NCBI RefSeq assembly: GCF_000247695.1
Contig: NW_004624733.1
Location: 3,976,186 to 4,040,185 of the forward strand
Source of the DNA: Heterocephalus glaber
Lineage: Eukaryota; Chordata; Mammalia; Rodentia; Bathyergidae
DNA: 64,000 nucleotides
Reading direction: 5' to 3'
Positions 1 through 10,487 of the stretch are shown here, one piece after another (within the stretch, counting starts at the first letter, position 1; every line of letters starts with the position of its first letter). The position numbers were made by a program, and so were the translations under genes. Below the pieces are notes generated by a model that was not told the origin of the DNA, ran no database searches, and saw nothing but the letters and a program-made list of their open reading frames with translations.

Positions 1-847
1 GATAAACCATTTAATGTGTGATTTTAAGATTTATGGACTCCCTCAAAAGAACACAATATACAGTATGATCATTTACTTAATAGTTCAAATGGTGGTAATT
101 TGGAACAGTAGATCTTGCTGTTCCATTTGAAGATATAATTTAATTTAAGCATCTTTACAGTTTTACTTCTGTATAAGTCAAGCTAGTGTGGCTTATGGAC
201 TTTAACTAGAATCTGTAATTTTTAATAAGAAAATATCACAGTCTCTATTTCATAAAAACCAAAAGAAATGTTAGTTTGCTTTCAGTAAAAATGTACTGTA
301 ACAAAATCAGTCTATAAGTGAGTCCACAGTTGACCAAAGTAAATTCACCTATAATTTTTTAATCTTTTTTTGTGTTGGTAAAATACTAAGTAAACTTTAG
401 TTAAATAAAACTTAATGAGTATAAAATTTATGAAATATTGTACTGCAATAAAGTAATAAATGTGATTCTAATACTTGTATTTGTTCAATTCTTTAAAGGA
501 AATAAGTGACAACTATTGAATACTACTTAAGGTAAGCACTTTTCATGTCTGATCTGATTACTTAACACTTGGCAATGAACTGATAAGATTGTAAAGGGAT
601 GTGAGTACCCTGTTTTGTATCACGGACTGTATTTAACAATTGAGACTTGCAAAAAAAAAAAAAGGAAAGAATTGATTAACTGATTTCCTTTTCCTCTATT
701 TTAGTTTTCATTTATTGTACACTTACACAACTTTGGATCATTACCAATATCCATACACAGCCATTACTGTCTATGAATATATAGATCTGGCAAATCTTGC
801 TAGGAGGGTATGGCTCAGTAAAGCTTTGGCCATTTTATGTCCTAACA
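1..847. other. AT-rich non-coding DNA, no feature seen
   Basis: I see no gene, recognisable repeat or structured element here. It is AT-rich with short A and T runs (for example an A run near 650). No open frame of useful length is present. Confidence 0.5.
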
Positions 848-848
848 A

Positions 849-1052
849 TTATTTCATTGTTAATGTGTTTTAGACATTATTCTAGGTACTTACCACTTAT
901 CAGTCAATATAACATGTCAACTTATGCCTAAAGGACTATTTTTATCCTCACTGTAGAGATGAGGAAGTTGAGGCATATAGAGGTGAAGTGGTTGTTCATA
1001 ATCACATAGCTACCTAACTGTAGAGTAGAAATTAAAATTCTGACAATTCAGC
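849..1052 (+). mobile_element. MIR SINE
   Basis: The segment around 945-1015 carries the hallmark MIR core: a stretch meaning 'atgaggaagttgaggca' followed by an 'agaggtgaagtgg' block, then 'cacatagcta'. The left part (about 870-895) matches the 'ttctaggtactta' section upstream of the core. MIR is an ancient tRNA-derived SINE shared by all mammals, mobilised by L2 and long inactive. The copy is diverged and sits in sense orientation. The family call is by eye against the remembered consensus; the core match is long enough that I consider it solid, but the ends are approximate. Confidence 0.8.
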
Positions 1053-1329
1053 TTCAAGAATATAATAGTACATGAATATTGTGTAGTGTTTACATAACAT
1101 AATACTTAAAAATATCTTTTAATAAAGGATAGGGAAAGACCACTGTTCAGTAATCCAAAAGAGAAATAAAATGGGTCAGTGGGTGTCATCACTGGTAATG
1201 TTCCTTGGTATAAAATGATCACTTGTGGAGAAAGGTACAGCAACCCAGTCTTAGGTGAAGTCATTGGTTATTAAAACAATGACCTCTAGAATCTTTTTTG
1301 GTTAAAAAAAAAAACAAATCAGAGCACCT

Positions 1330-1514
1330 TCCCCAAATTTCTATATGAAAGCTCTAATTCTAAATTAATGGTCTTTAGAGGGCCTTTGGGAGGTAATTAG
1401 ATTTAGAGCAGGTCATAAGGTTGAGGCACTGGGTCTGGGATTAGTGCCATGTCCTTATAGAAAGAGGATGGGAAATCACAGCAAGGCTGTATTGCTTAGT
1501 TTGGGTCTCTCTTC

Positions 1515-1564
<50 letters not shown>

Positions 1565-1785
1565 CCAGGTCTACCTATCTCTTGCTCTTTCTTTCCCTTT
1601 CCCACATGAGGATACAAAGAAAAGGTTGCTTTATTCAAGTCATGAAGAGGGCTGTTATGAAGAACTCGACCATGCCAAAGCCTATCTTGGATTTTCATCC
1701 TCCAGAACTGTGAGAAACAAATGTCTATTCTAAGCCACCCACTCTGTGGTATTCTGTCACAGCAGCTTGAGATTCAATGCCAATA
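1330..1785 (+). mobile_element. MST/MLT1-type MaLR solo LTR
   Basis: Several blocks in the right order match mammalian MaLR LTRs of the MST/MLT group: 'ggcctttgggaggtaatta' near 1381-1400, 'gggattagtgcc' near 1438, a short 'ccttatagaaagagg' segment, 'cacatgagga' near 1601, 'ctccagaactgtgagaaa' near 1700 and 'aagccacccactctgtggta' near 1731. The 3' part normally carries a polyadenylation signal as 'aataaa'; here it is mutated to 'caaatg'. A pure CT microsatellite has expanded inside the LTR. No internal region follows, so this is a solo LTR. Exact ends are uncertain. Confidence 0.75.
1519..1559. repeat. (CT)n microsatellite
   Basis: About 20 uninterrupted CT dinucleotides lie inside the MaLR LTR, in the place where related LTRs carry a short 'ctctctct' segment, so the array probably grew from the LTR itself. 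The array produces apparent reading frames (serine/leucine on plus, arginine/glutamate on minus) that are not genes. Confidence 0.98.
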
Positions 1786-2079
1786 ATGGTTGAGAAATCA
1801 ATGTTCGTAACACATACATTATTTGTAATAGGCAATGTAATTAAAAACATGGGCAGTGCCTCTGCTGCATGCCACCCAATGGACAGGCATGGATTTTAAT
1901 ACTAGACATGATGTGTTCAATCTTAGCAACAGTGTATGACAAGTGTCAGCTTGTTCAGTGTAGTCATTTGGTTGTGACCCAAAGTTGACAAAAGGTATGT
2001 TTTGTGCTGTAAGTCATGGAGCACAAACAACATATTTCAATCACTGTCTGATTGTACCACTTCAGATTCCAGCCTTTAG

Positions 2080-2744
2080 TGATATGTCATCATGGGAGAT
2101 GAAACTTGGATTTGTGGTTATGATCCTGAGACCAAGGTTCAGAATTCTCAATGGATATCACTCAGTTCTCCTCATGCAAAAGGAGCATGTCAATGAAGTT
2201 CCACCATCAAGGTGATGGGTTTTTTTCTAATTAATTGAACAGGCTGAATTTGTACACAGGGACACTATGGAGAACTCTAAATATTAGAAGGCCTTATAAG
2301 AGCATTTAAGAAGTGATGTGCATAGAAATGGCCGGAGAAATGGAGAAACAGTTTCATCATCCATCATAACAATATTCTGTGTCACGCATTGCTTCTGACA
2401 TAGGAATTTTTGTCAAATAAAAACATTACATGTGTCCTCATACACTTTATCCAGCAGAGCTGGAACTGTGACACCTCTGGTTGTTTCCCAAATTTAAAAT
2501 GATCACAAAAAGTAAATGTTTTGAATTGATTCAGTACATTGAGGCAGCCAAGGCAGCAGAACTAAAGATACTCATTAAGGAAGACTTCCAGAATTGCTTC
2601 AGAAAGTGGCAAGAATAATAGGATCAGTGTGTTTGAAGTGAGGGGAGTATTTTGAGGGGAATTAATGACAATGTATATTTTACTGTACTAAATTGTTTTA
2701 AAAACTTAAACATCCACTGTATTTGTTGATCACACCTCATGTTC
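2080..2744 (+). pseudogene. Mariner transposase fossil (C-terminal half)
   Basis: Conceptual translation from about 2091 gives a GDETW motif followed by YDPETK and a Q-N-S-Q-W segment, the signature of the DD34D mariner catalytic core as seen in human mariner-derived genes of the GVQW/SETMAR type. Further along, in shifted frames, a 'WRNSFIIHH' segment aligns with the second catalytic block, and a 'DFQNCFRKWQ'-like block near 2585-2615 aligns with the usual C-terminal end. Several stop codons and frameshifts break the frame. An AT-rich tail ending 'gatcacacctcatg' near 2740 resembles the element's 3' inverted repeat. The 5' half is missing or too diverged for me to place. A second copy lies at 52075. 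Confidence 0.75.
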
Positions 2745-2745
2745 T

Positions 2746-4439
2746 AAATATAAAATAAAGAAATAGGTATTTATGATAAAAGAAAAAATCTTGAGATTTA
2801 TGCCTGCCCTCTAGAATTCTTTTCACTCATTTATTTATAAGAGAGGGTTTGTATATATTTGGGAGTTTGTCATGGCTGATTTCCTAATGCTTGTTCAAAA
2901 ATATTCTTGACACAAATATCACCAAAGTATAAATTTCATCACCGCTCTAATACTGTTTGTTCCCCGACTAAGGAAAGAAACAAGCAAATCCATCTACCAA
3001 ATAGCCTCAGACATTTGGGTCGTCACCTAGATAGTTTCCCTTTTGCTGAGGATGCTTTGTCTAGGAGTTTCTTGTTATGGAGGAAAGAATACCTGTAAAC
3101 TGGCAAAGACCCTAGGTCACATACACAGTTGGCTCAAACTTTATGCATAACCAATTGTCTTAGTCAGTTTATAGTTCTTATCTAATTGTTTATCCGTGGT
3201 CTGAGCTAATACCTCACAGCCAAGCAAACTTTTATGGCTCTGTATATAATTTCTGAACAGTAGGGTGTGTAATGGAAATGGAAATGCTGACACTGTGCTT
3301 TCTGTAATGGCACAAGTGGACCCAGTATCACAGAATACACTTTTATTGCATCCTTCTATCCGGCCACTTATATGAATCATAGATTAAAATAATAATTCTG
3401 AACTATAATAGTACTTGAACTCAATAAATAGAATATGAAATCCTTGCAATAAATAGACAAATATAAATGATTGAGTAACAGAAAACCAAAGATTAAACAA
3501 GATGTCTCATAGTTTAAACATGGCTATCAGAGTCATTTTGACTATTAATCTAAATCATCTTTTTTGAATAAAATGAAATGTTTTTCTAATCCAGAAATAC
3601 ACTGTAAAGTACTGTTAATTGAAAGGTTAAGATAGTTGAGACTAAGGCTCTTTTTGTATGAATTAAAGACAAAAATCCTTGTCTATTTAAAATTTTTAAA
3701 TAAACTTTAAATATACACATTTCATGCACACATATAAATACACATATTTTATATGCATGTAAAGGGGTAATATTTCATAGGATTCTAAATTTAAGAAATA
3801 AAATGATTGATCCTATCTATCCTTTCTGGAAGTAAAAACTGAGATTATATTCAAGAAAGAAAAAGTAGAGGAGTAACAGAAACAAGAGAGTAGGTAAATG
3901 AATAAAGTCATTTCTCTCTTTGTTTTTACTAAATGTTGTCTATGTAGCTACAGCAGACTACAAGCATTGGGTAGCTAAGTAGGAGGGTTGATTCTGAAAT
4001 CCCACATGTTGATAAATTCAGCAAACCTCACAAACCTCACAATATTTCAGAGTGAAATGGAGGAGGCGAGTTAGTAATGAATGCCTTACTGAATGCTGGC
4101 TTTTTCACTGTCTCTCTTTTTTTCCTTCCCCTTCCTAACTCCATTGCCAACCCAGTCCCATTGATCATAAAAATGAAAAGTAATTGGAAATAGAAGTTTA
4201 TTCTGAAAATGTGAGAAATTAATGAAAGAATAAGAGAAAAAAGTGAAATGAGCCAAGTTGTGGAAATGCAGTTCGCAGCTTACTAAATGACTCTAATGTG
4301 TTAATTCAGCATTTTGTCAGAATTCTTACAATTCTAAGCAGCATTATGTTTTAATTGTCACATGTATGTGATATGTAATAATCCCAACAGGTTAATAAGT
4401 ATTTCTAACTCTTCAATGTATTAAATTTCTAACTCCTTT
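2746..4439. other. AT-rich non-coding DNA, nothing firmly identified
   Basis: Unique-looking or heavily diverged sequence. The phrase 'gtcttagtcagttt' near 3158 resembles an end segment of some LTRs, but the flanking sequence does not extend the match. No gene or RNA is seen. Confidence 0.45.
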
Positions 4440-5510
4440 TATGTTTTTTAACTTTGATTTTAGTTTTTTGATATATAAAATACATTCTTTTAACTACTAG
4501 TTACCCTCCTGTGCTAGAAAAAAAATTAGAATTCCTCCACTCTGTGTTTTTGTGCTTTTTCTGAACTTCTTTCTATTCTTTCCTCTGTACTTTCCATCCT
4601 GTAGTAACCACTGTTCCATTCCATCCTTCTACATGATTGCCTTTATAATTTCCAGAAATAAGTGAGACAGGTCTGGCTGTCTATGTCTGGCTTATTTCAT
4701 CTAACAAGATGATCTTCTATGCATGTGGATAAAAATGAAAGGATTCCATTCTTTTTATGGCTGAATACCATTGTGTTGTGTATATTTACTATATATTTTT
4801 TATGCATGCATCCTCTGAAGGAGATCTGGGTTGATTCCATATTTTAGCTATTGTGAATAGTGGTGTAATAAACAAAGGAGTGCAAGTATATTTTGGTGAA
4901 ATGATTTCATCTTCTTTGGCTATGTAGCCATTCATAGAATGACTCGATCTGATTTTATGCAAGTGTCATTCTGCTTTTGTTACTGTACCTCTTTAGTATG
5001 TTCTAATGTCAGATATTGTGGTACTGTCAGCATTTATTGTTCTGATGATCACTTTCCTATCCTGTCTTTTGTGCTTCCAAATGAATTTTAGCATTGCATT
5101 TTCTTATGTCTGAAAAAGTTTTTAATATTTTGATGGAACTGTATTACAACTATAGATGACTTTGGATAATATGATCCTTCTAACATTATTTATTCTTCCA
5201 AGTCATGAAAATGAGATTGCTTTTTATGCTTTTGTGTTTTCTAAAGTTTCTTTCATTATTGTTTTATAATTTTTTGTAGTGATATTTCACTTCCTTGGTT
5301 AAATTTATTCCTCAAAATTTTTGTTGCTGTTGTTAATGGGATTATTTTCTTAACTTCTTTTTCATTAAGTTCATTATTGCTTTTTAAAGTGCTATGGTTT
5401 TTGTTGATTTTATATCCTGAACCTTTACTAAATTTGCCTTTAGGTTCTAACATCATTTTGATGGAGTATTTAGAGTATATAGGTATTCTATATATAAAAT
5501 CATGATATCT

Positions 5511-5711
5511 GAGTTGGTCATCGTGTCACACACCTGTAATCCCAATGACTCTAGAGGCTGAGGTGGGAGGATCACATGTTTGAAGCCAGTTGGTACCATA
5601 CAATGAGACCTTGTCTCAAAATTTTAAAAAATAATAAATGAGAAGATAGACAATAGCCCAGTCAGTGCTAGAGTATTTGCCAAGCATGCACAATCTCCTG
5701 GTCCAATCTCC

Positions 5712-5753
<42 letters not shown>

Positions 5754-5755
5754 AA
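5511..5755 (+). mobile_element. B1-dID hybrid SINE
   Basis: The left half matches 7SL-derived B1 ('cacacctgtaatccca' near 5528, 'gaggctgaggtgggaggatcac' spread over 5556-5577, 'gagaccttgtctcaaaa' near 5604). The right half is a degenerate ID unit ('gtcagtgctagagtatttgcc', then 'aagcatgcaca', near 5660-5690). This head-to-tail B1 plus ID structure is known from non-muroid rodents. It is inserted into the inverted L1 and ends in a CA microsatellite instead of a plain poly(A) tail. Confidence 0.8.
5717..5748. repeat. (AC)n microsatellite at SINE tail
   Basis: Sixteen perfect AC/CA dinucleotides directly follow the ID half of the B1-dID. It most likely grew from the SINE's A-rich tail. Confidence 0.98.
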
Positions 5756-6308
5756 AACAAAAACTACAAGCTTCTACAAAAATAGGTAACTTCTTGCTTC
5801 ACAATTCATTTCTTTTCATTGCCAAATTGCTCTTGCTAAGACTCCCAGCATTTTATTAAATAATATAGATATCCTTCACTTCTTTCTAAACTTAGAGGAA
5901 ACACTTTGAGCTTTTCTCTGTTTAGTATGATATTGACTATTATGGGTTAATTATTTATAGCTTTTTACTATATTGAGATATTTTCTTTCTAATTTGTGGA
6001 GAGTTTTTATTATGAAGTGATGTTGAATATTATTGAATACTTCTATTGAAATGATCATATGATTTTACCTAGTAATAATGTAGAAATGTTAAAATGTTTC
6101 CATTCTGTTAATGCTTAGTTGAGAAGTATATTTAGAGATATAGAATTATTTTGGCAACTTACTGTTAAATGTTTCAGCATTCCTTCAAAAGAATAATATA
6201 ATGTATATGTTATTCTATTATTTTGAATATATGCATCTCAACCATTCTCAGCAGTATTCTTTCCATCAAGATATTCCCATGAAATATATTCCCATTAAAA
6301 TATTTTTA

Positions 6309-6400
6309 GAGTACTGGAGGTAGAGCTCAGTGGTTGAAACCTTGCCTAGCATGTGTGAAGCCCTAGTTTTGATTTCCACCATCACAAGTAATGAATAAAT
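6309..6400 (+). mobile_element. ID SINE
   Basis: The sequence shows the tRNA-like A box ('gtagagctcagtggtt', 6321-6336), 'ccttgcctagcatgtgtgaag' in shorter blocks, and a degraded B box ('agttttgatttcca') followed by an A-rich tail. ID elements derive from the BC1/tRNA-Ala lineage and are transcribed by RNA polymerase III when intact. The B box here departs from GGTTCGATCC, so it is probably inactive. Confidence 0.8.
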
Positions 6401-6408
6401 TAATTAAA

Positions 6409-6640
6409 ATGTCACAATTTATTTTTAAATTGCATGCATTTATTCTTTCACTTAGTGAAAAACTGACAACTTTAAGATATTAGGTCATTTCTTCCCAGGC
6501 CATGAGATAGCTCTGTATATCTTTTTAGATCTTTTATGTTGTCCAAAAAATTAATAATTTTTAAAAAATAGGTACAATATAGGTTACATAGTTTTTGATA
6601 GGAAGGAAATGACTTCTTAAAATTAAATTTCTATTTCTTT
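6409..6640 (-). mobile_element. Possible second inverted L1 ORF2 fragment
   Basis: Around 6490-6540 the text 'cttcccaggccatgagatag', then 'ctgtatatctttttagatc', resembles the inverted L1 ORF2 block that reads 'ccatgaacatggtatatctttccatttatttagatc' in other mammals. That block should lie upstream of the part seen at 5250-5300, so this is either a separate L1 piece or a rearranged one. The match is short and AT-rich. Confidence 0.4.
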
Positions 6641-6766
6641 ATGATAATACATGAAAATATAGTTGATTTTTATATATCCATCTTACAAAGTTTTCCAAAC
6701 AATTTTGAGTATATCTGTGGATTCCTAGATTATGTTATGTAGACAACTACATAATTCTTTAAATAT

Positions 6767-7181
6767 TGTCAGGGGTTATGTCTTGTGTCTTGATGACACA
6801 AAAAGCTGCATGCGGTCACACGTGGAGCTTTGCAGAAGTGACTGGATCTAGAATGCGTGATGCTGGGATTTCAAGAGTGTATGATTACTAAATTAGTCCA
6901 CTGTTTGGTCTGGCATAGTTCTGGGTAGGGCTAAGGATGCCCCACCGCAGATGTCAGTGCTACCTGCCCTAAGTGCAGGAAGCCAGGATGGAATATAAGG
7001 GACAGAAAGAGCATTGTTGCTTGCTTGGTGTTTGCTGTCTTCTTCATGCCCTTTTTTGCCTCTGTGATGCCCCTCTGCCATGCCACTCCAACTCTACAAA
7101 CTGTGAGCTAATAAACCTTTCCCCCATTAACTTGGAGACATTGGGTATTTTATCTCAGGAACGAGAAAAGTAACTAAGACA
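6767..7181 (+). mobile_element. ORR1-like MaLR solo LTR
   Basis: This is the same family as the two LTRs of the full-length element at 30049-32856. Shared blocks include 'gctgcatgcggtcaca' near 6806, 'tggatctagaatgcgtgatg' in the middle, 'gatggaatataagggacagaaag' split over 6986-7008, 'tctgtgatgcccctctgcca', 'aactgtgagctaataaacc' with an AATAAA signal near 7110, and the end 'aagtaactaagaca'. It starts TGTC and ends ACA. I could not find matching 5-bp target duplications, so the 5' edge may be off by about 12 bases (an alternative TG start lies at 6779). Confidence 0.85.
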
Positions 7182-7290
7182 TCAGATATTTCCTAACTTT
7201 GCTTTTTAATCTTTGTGTACTTGTAAACTGTTTCTTACTTTATTCCATTAGTTGGTGACCTAGGTTGGGTAGACACAGACTTAATAGATA

Positions 7291-7410
7291 ACAGTAAGTC
7301 CTCAACTTACAAACATTTAAATTGCGAACTTTCACAGGTGTAAGACTCACTTGTCAGACTTACAAATGTTCTCCAGGAACAAACTCATTCCTAAGTCAGG
7401 GATCTACTAC
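7291..7410. mobile_element. Small inverted-repeat DNA element (Tigger/MER2-like)
   Basis: The left end reads 'acagtaagtcctcaacttac' and the right end 'ctaagtcagggatctacta', whose reverse complement matches the left end at most positions. The total length of about 120 bp and the theme of a 'dinucleotide plus cagt' start resemble non-autonomous TcMar-type elements. It is related in its terminal motif to the complete element at 15893, but internally different. No coding capacity. Confidence 0.5.
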
Positions 7411-7841
7411 TTTAATTTTGTTCTTGATTTTAAATGACATTCAGATGAAATGGGTGTTTAATGCCTCATGAGACATTAACGTGTTGCATGTCCAGGAAAA
7501 TGCCTTTTATTGAACTGGCAAAGTTTTCTTCTATTATTACTTTACTAAAAGTTTACATTTAATGTCAGGACTAAGTTTTGAATTTATTGAGTATCTTTTG
7601 AAAACACTGAAACAATAGAATTATATTTTTGAATTTTATGTTAGTATGGTGAAATACCTTAGTACCTTTAAAAATATTTGAGCATCTTTTCATATACACA
7701 ATAATTTCTCCATGGTTTTGATGAACACTTGTCTGTATTCTAAAGTAATACTGATAATGCAATAGTTAAGAATTAAAAATATATATATATCCATAATTAT
7801 AACTAGCTAGTGTTTTTTCTAAAACTGTCCATATCTTATTT

Positions 7842-8455
7842 TTTAAATTAATTTTATTGGTACATTTTAGGTATAAAATATAGTGACATTCATCATTGGA
7901 AATTTGCACCTTTACATAATCTCTCTTAGTTCTTATTTTTTCCCTATTCCCCTGCCCTCCCTTCAACCACTCCATCCCTCCCTATTTACAAAAACTATGT
8001 TTCCATTTTTTCATTTTCTCATATTAATTCCATTCCCTTTTTTCCTTTCCCCAACCCTCCCACTTCCCCCTCCCCTTTGCCCCTTTTCTTCCTATTTAAC
8101 ATTATCTATTATACCTTTTAGTCCTTATTTACACTTTTAGTTTCTCACACTAGAGAAACTATTCAGTATTTTCATGTGTGTCCTATTTATTTCACTTAAG
8201 AGTATCACCTCAATGTGCATCCATTTAGTTATAAATGTCTCTAATTTCTCATTTTTTATAGCTGAGTAGTACTCCATTTTATAAAAAAACACATTTTCTT
8301 TATCCAGTCTCCAATTGATGGGCACTTGAGCTACTTCCAAGTTTTAGCTATTACAAATTGTGCTGCTATGAACATAGGTGCACATATATCACTGTGGTAT
8401 GATTCTTTTAATTCCTTTGTGAAGATACCCAGCAGAGGAATAGCTGGGTCAAATG
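7842..8455 (-). mobile_element. 5'-truncated L1 3' end with 16-bp target duplication
   Basis: On the minus strand this holds the C-terminal end of ORF2, a purine-rich 3' UTR and an A-rich tail. On plus the ORF2 end appears as 'gctgagtagtactccatttt' (near 8261), 'gggcacttgagctacttcc' and 'gctgctatgaacataggtgc'; the UTR appears as the C/T-rich stretch 7940-8090. It is flanked by identical copies of 'tgtccatatcttattt' at 7826-7841 and 8456-8471, the mark of target-primed insertion. Its 3' UTR end is shared with the copies at 16890 and 17590, showing a lineage-specific L1 family. The reading frame is short and 5'-truncated, so it is inactive. Confidence 0.92.
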
Positions 8456-8471
8456 TGTCCATATCTTATTT

Positions 8472-10262
8472 ATTAACAATGATGCATTAGTCTATACATT
8501 TTCTTTTTCTACACTCTGGATTTGTGCTTTTCATGTATTTAATGGACATCACTTATACAATTATATGAATCTGATATTTCTTTAAAATTATCATGCAAAT
8601 ATTTGAAGTTTTAAAAAGTAATTTAGGATAGGATTTATATAGAAATTGTTGAGATTATTCTGATTTTAAAGTTGAAGTAACTGAGATGTAGGAATTGGGA
8701 GATTTTTTTGGTCATGTGACATTTATATGGAAAAGGAATTATGAATAAAATCACAGTCTTTTCAGCAAGGCAGTGGCTTTTTCTTGTCTGTGAAAGCACT
8801 CTTGTTTAAGTAGAAGCTAAAGTCTTTGGTGTAGGTCTCATTCTATTTTGAAAGCTTGATATGAGTACTGTGTCAGCACTAAGTGACCAAAAGTGTTCAG
8901 TTCATGATATCTTATGATAGTTTCATCTCCGAAGAATATAACTTCGTAAATGGGTAATGCAAAGAACATTTGGAATCTACTGGGATTTCCGGTTAATATT
9001 TGGCCCACTTTGTGTGGCTTCCATACTTATTTATCTTAAGAAGTAGTAACATCTTAGAAATCAGAGGGGATTTTTGATTCTTACATTTGTTGCATTTTGA
9101 ATGTTTTCATTAGATTTTTCAGTCACCATTTCGAGACCAACAGGTGGTGATGGCATTAGATGAAGACTGCAGAGTTCTGCCACTGATAAAAGCTCTCCTG
9201 AGACCAAATGCAAATACTCTCACTTCAACAGGCAGAGTTCAATCTGCAATCCTGGTGTGTGGATTCTCCATCATAGATCAAGAATCACTAAATCTGTCTT
9301 TTGCTATTACTCTGGGGAAGCCATCACTTGTCATTCTGCCCAGTAGACCATGTTGTAGTACCTGCTTTATATCATACCTCACTACAAAATATCCTCTGTA
9401 GTAGAACATCAAGCAGCCATGTATTTTAATTTATTCCAATAGAGAAAAAGGTGATGTTATCCCTAAATTGAGCCAAACTTTAACTATGCCAATAAGGTAC
9501 TGACCATATGACATTTTCTCTTATCATATAAAGGCTGACAAGTCTACAGAAGGAGCTAAACTGAATAAACAACTATCTACTTTTCAATTTTGAATGACAT
9601 TTCTTTGTTCCTTGAGAAGATAGATTAGAAGTTTATCTTCTCTAAGGATAAACCTTCACCTATACTAGAATTTTACCAAAACAAAAATAAATTAGGTTTA
9701 AAAAATTTGTTTATCTTGTAAAATCCTCACAAAATATGTTACTGGTTTTAAAAATTAGAGTGACACTCTAGCACTTCAATGAAGCAAACTTACATGAAAT
9801 ACCTACACTTTTATATATGCTAGACCATTTAAAAGTTTTGATCATCCATTAAAAAGGATACTGTTTTTTCTGGTAACAAATGATAATCTTTAATTTAGGA
9901 ATGTTTCAGTTATGTGCTAAAGGTCATTAGAGAGCTAAGGAATTACATTTAATTTGTAGCAAGCACTGTTCATTAACTTCCTCAAATCAACCCCCATTCT
10001 CCATCATTTATTTCTTTTGATAAATTTCAGATTTCTCTTTTGCCTCTGAGGTTGCTAGTATGTGCCAAAGGAAAGTGATTTTATTTCTATCTCATAGGAA
10101 ATTTTCATCTTTTAAGTCTATCCTGGTTACCCCACTCTCCTGTGTGTATTTATGTTAGTGTTGGGTGTAGGACATAAATTAGGTCAGTGTAGTATTACGG
10201 GAGATCTGCTCAGGCAGGATTCGGAAATAATTTTTTACTCTTAGAAAAACACTCAAATCTAT
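8472..10262. other. Mostly unassigned AT-rich DNA with one open stretch
   Basis: No known repeat is recognised with confidence. Between about 9123 and 9401 there is a non-AT-rich patch open in one plus frame (85 codons from an ATG at 9144, and open upstream of it), preceded by a pyrimidine-rich tract ending in CAG at about 9122. The translation has no motif I know, and the opposite strand is also largely readable. I make no gene call. The rest, including 9430-10260, shows nothing notable. Confidence 0.45.
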
Positions 10263-10487
10263 TTGTGACGACACAGGCCTGTAATCCCAGCACTCAGGAA
10301 GACTGAAGCAGGAGGATTGCAACTTGGAGTCCAGCCTGGGCTACTTGGCAACTGGGCAGTTTAGCAACTTAATAAGACCCTGTATCAAAATAAAAAAATA
10401 AAATTTAAAAAGCTGAGTAGAGGTTGGGGATGTAGCTGAGTGCAAAGGCCCTATGTTGAATGCCTTAGCACAACAACAACAACAAAA
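10263..10487 (+). mobile_element. B1-dID hybrid SINE
   Basis: The B1 half includes 'aggcctgtaatcccagcact' near 10274, 'aggaggattgcaacttggag' and 'agaccctgtatcaaaataaa'. It is followed by an ID half with 'gaggttggggatgtagctga' near 10420, a deletion in the middle, and 'aaggccctatgttgaatgcc'. The element ends in a short CAA repeat (10471-10486). The orientation is plus and the 5' end looks clipped by a few bases. Confidence 0.85.

Larger units (their letters stand above)
4440..6290 (-). mobile_element. L1 fragment, 3' part of ORF2, inverted and SINE-split
   Basis: Read on the minus strand this is the 3' portion of L1 ORF2. On the plus strand the tell-tale inverted blocks are 'ttatggctgaata' near 4758, 'attgtgaatagtg' near 4850, 'acttccttggttaaattt' near 5289, 'ccttgaacctttactaaattt'-like sequence near 5420, 'aaattgctcttgctaagact' near 5824 and 'gttgaatattattgaat' near 6022, in the order expected for a single L1. 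A B1-dID SINE interrupts it at 5511-5755 and the L1 resumes directly after. Frames are full of stops, so the element is dead. Boundaries are approximate; the weak match may continue to about 6620 behind the ID at 6309. Confidence 0.85.

Noticed and set aside
1441..1713. Arg/Glu-rich and Ser/Leu-rich frames on opposite strands
   Set aside because: Both are translations of the CT microsatellite inside a MaLR LTR.
5717..5748. Possible CRISPR-like or other regular array
   Set aside because: All regular arrays here are simple microsatellites or tandem repeats without spacers. The sequence is mammalian, so CRISPR is not expected.
7883..8140. Proline/leucine/phenylalanine-rich 85-codon frame resembling membrane segments
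   Set aside because: It is the inverted C/T-rich 3' UTR of the L1 at 7842-8455.
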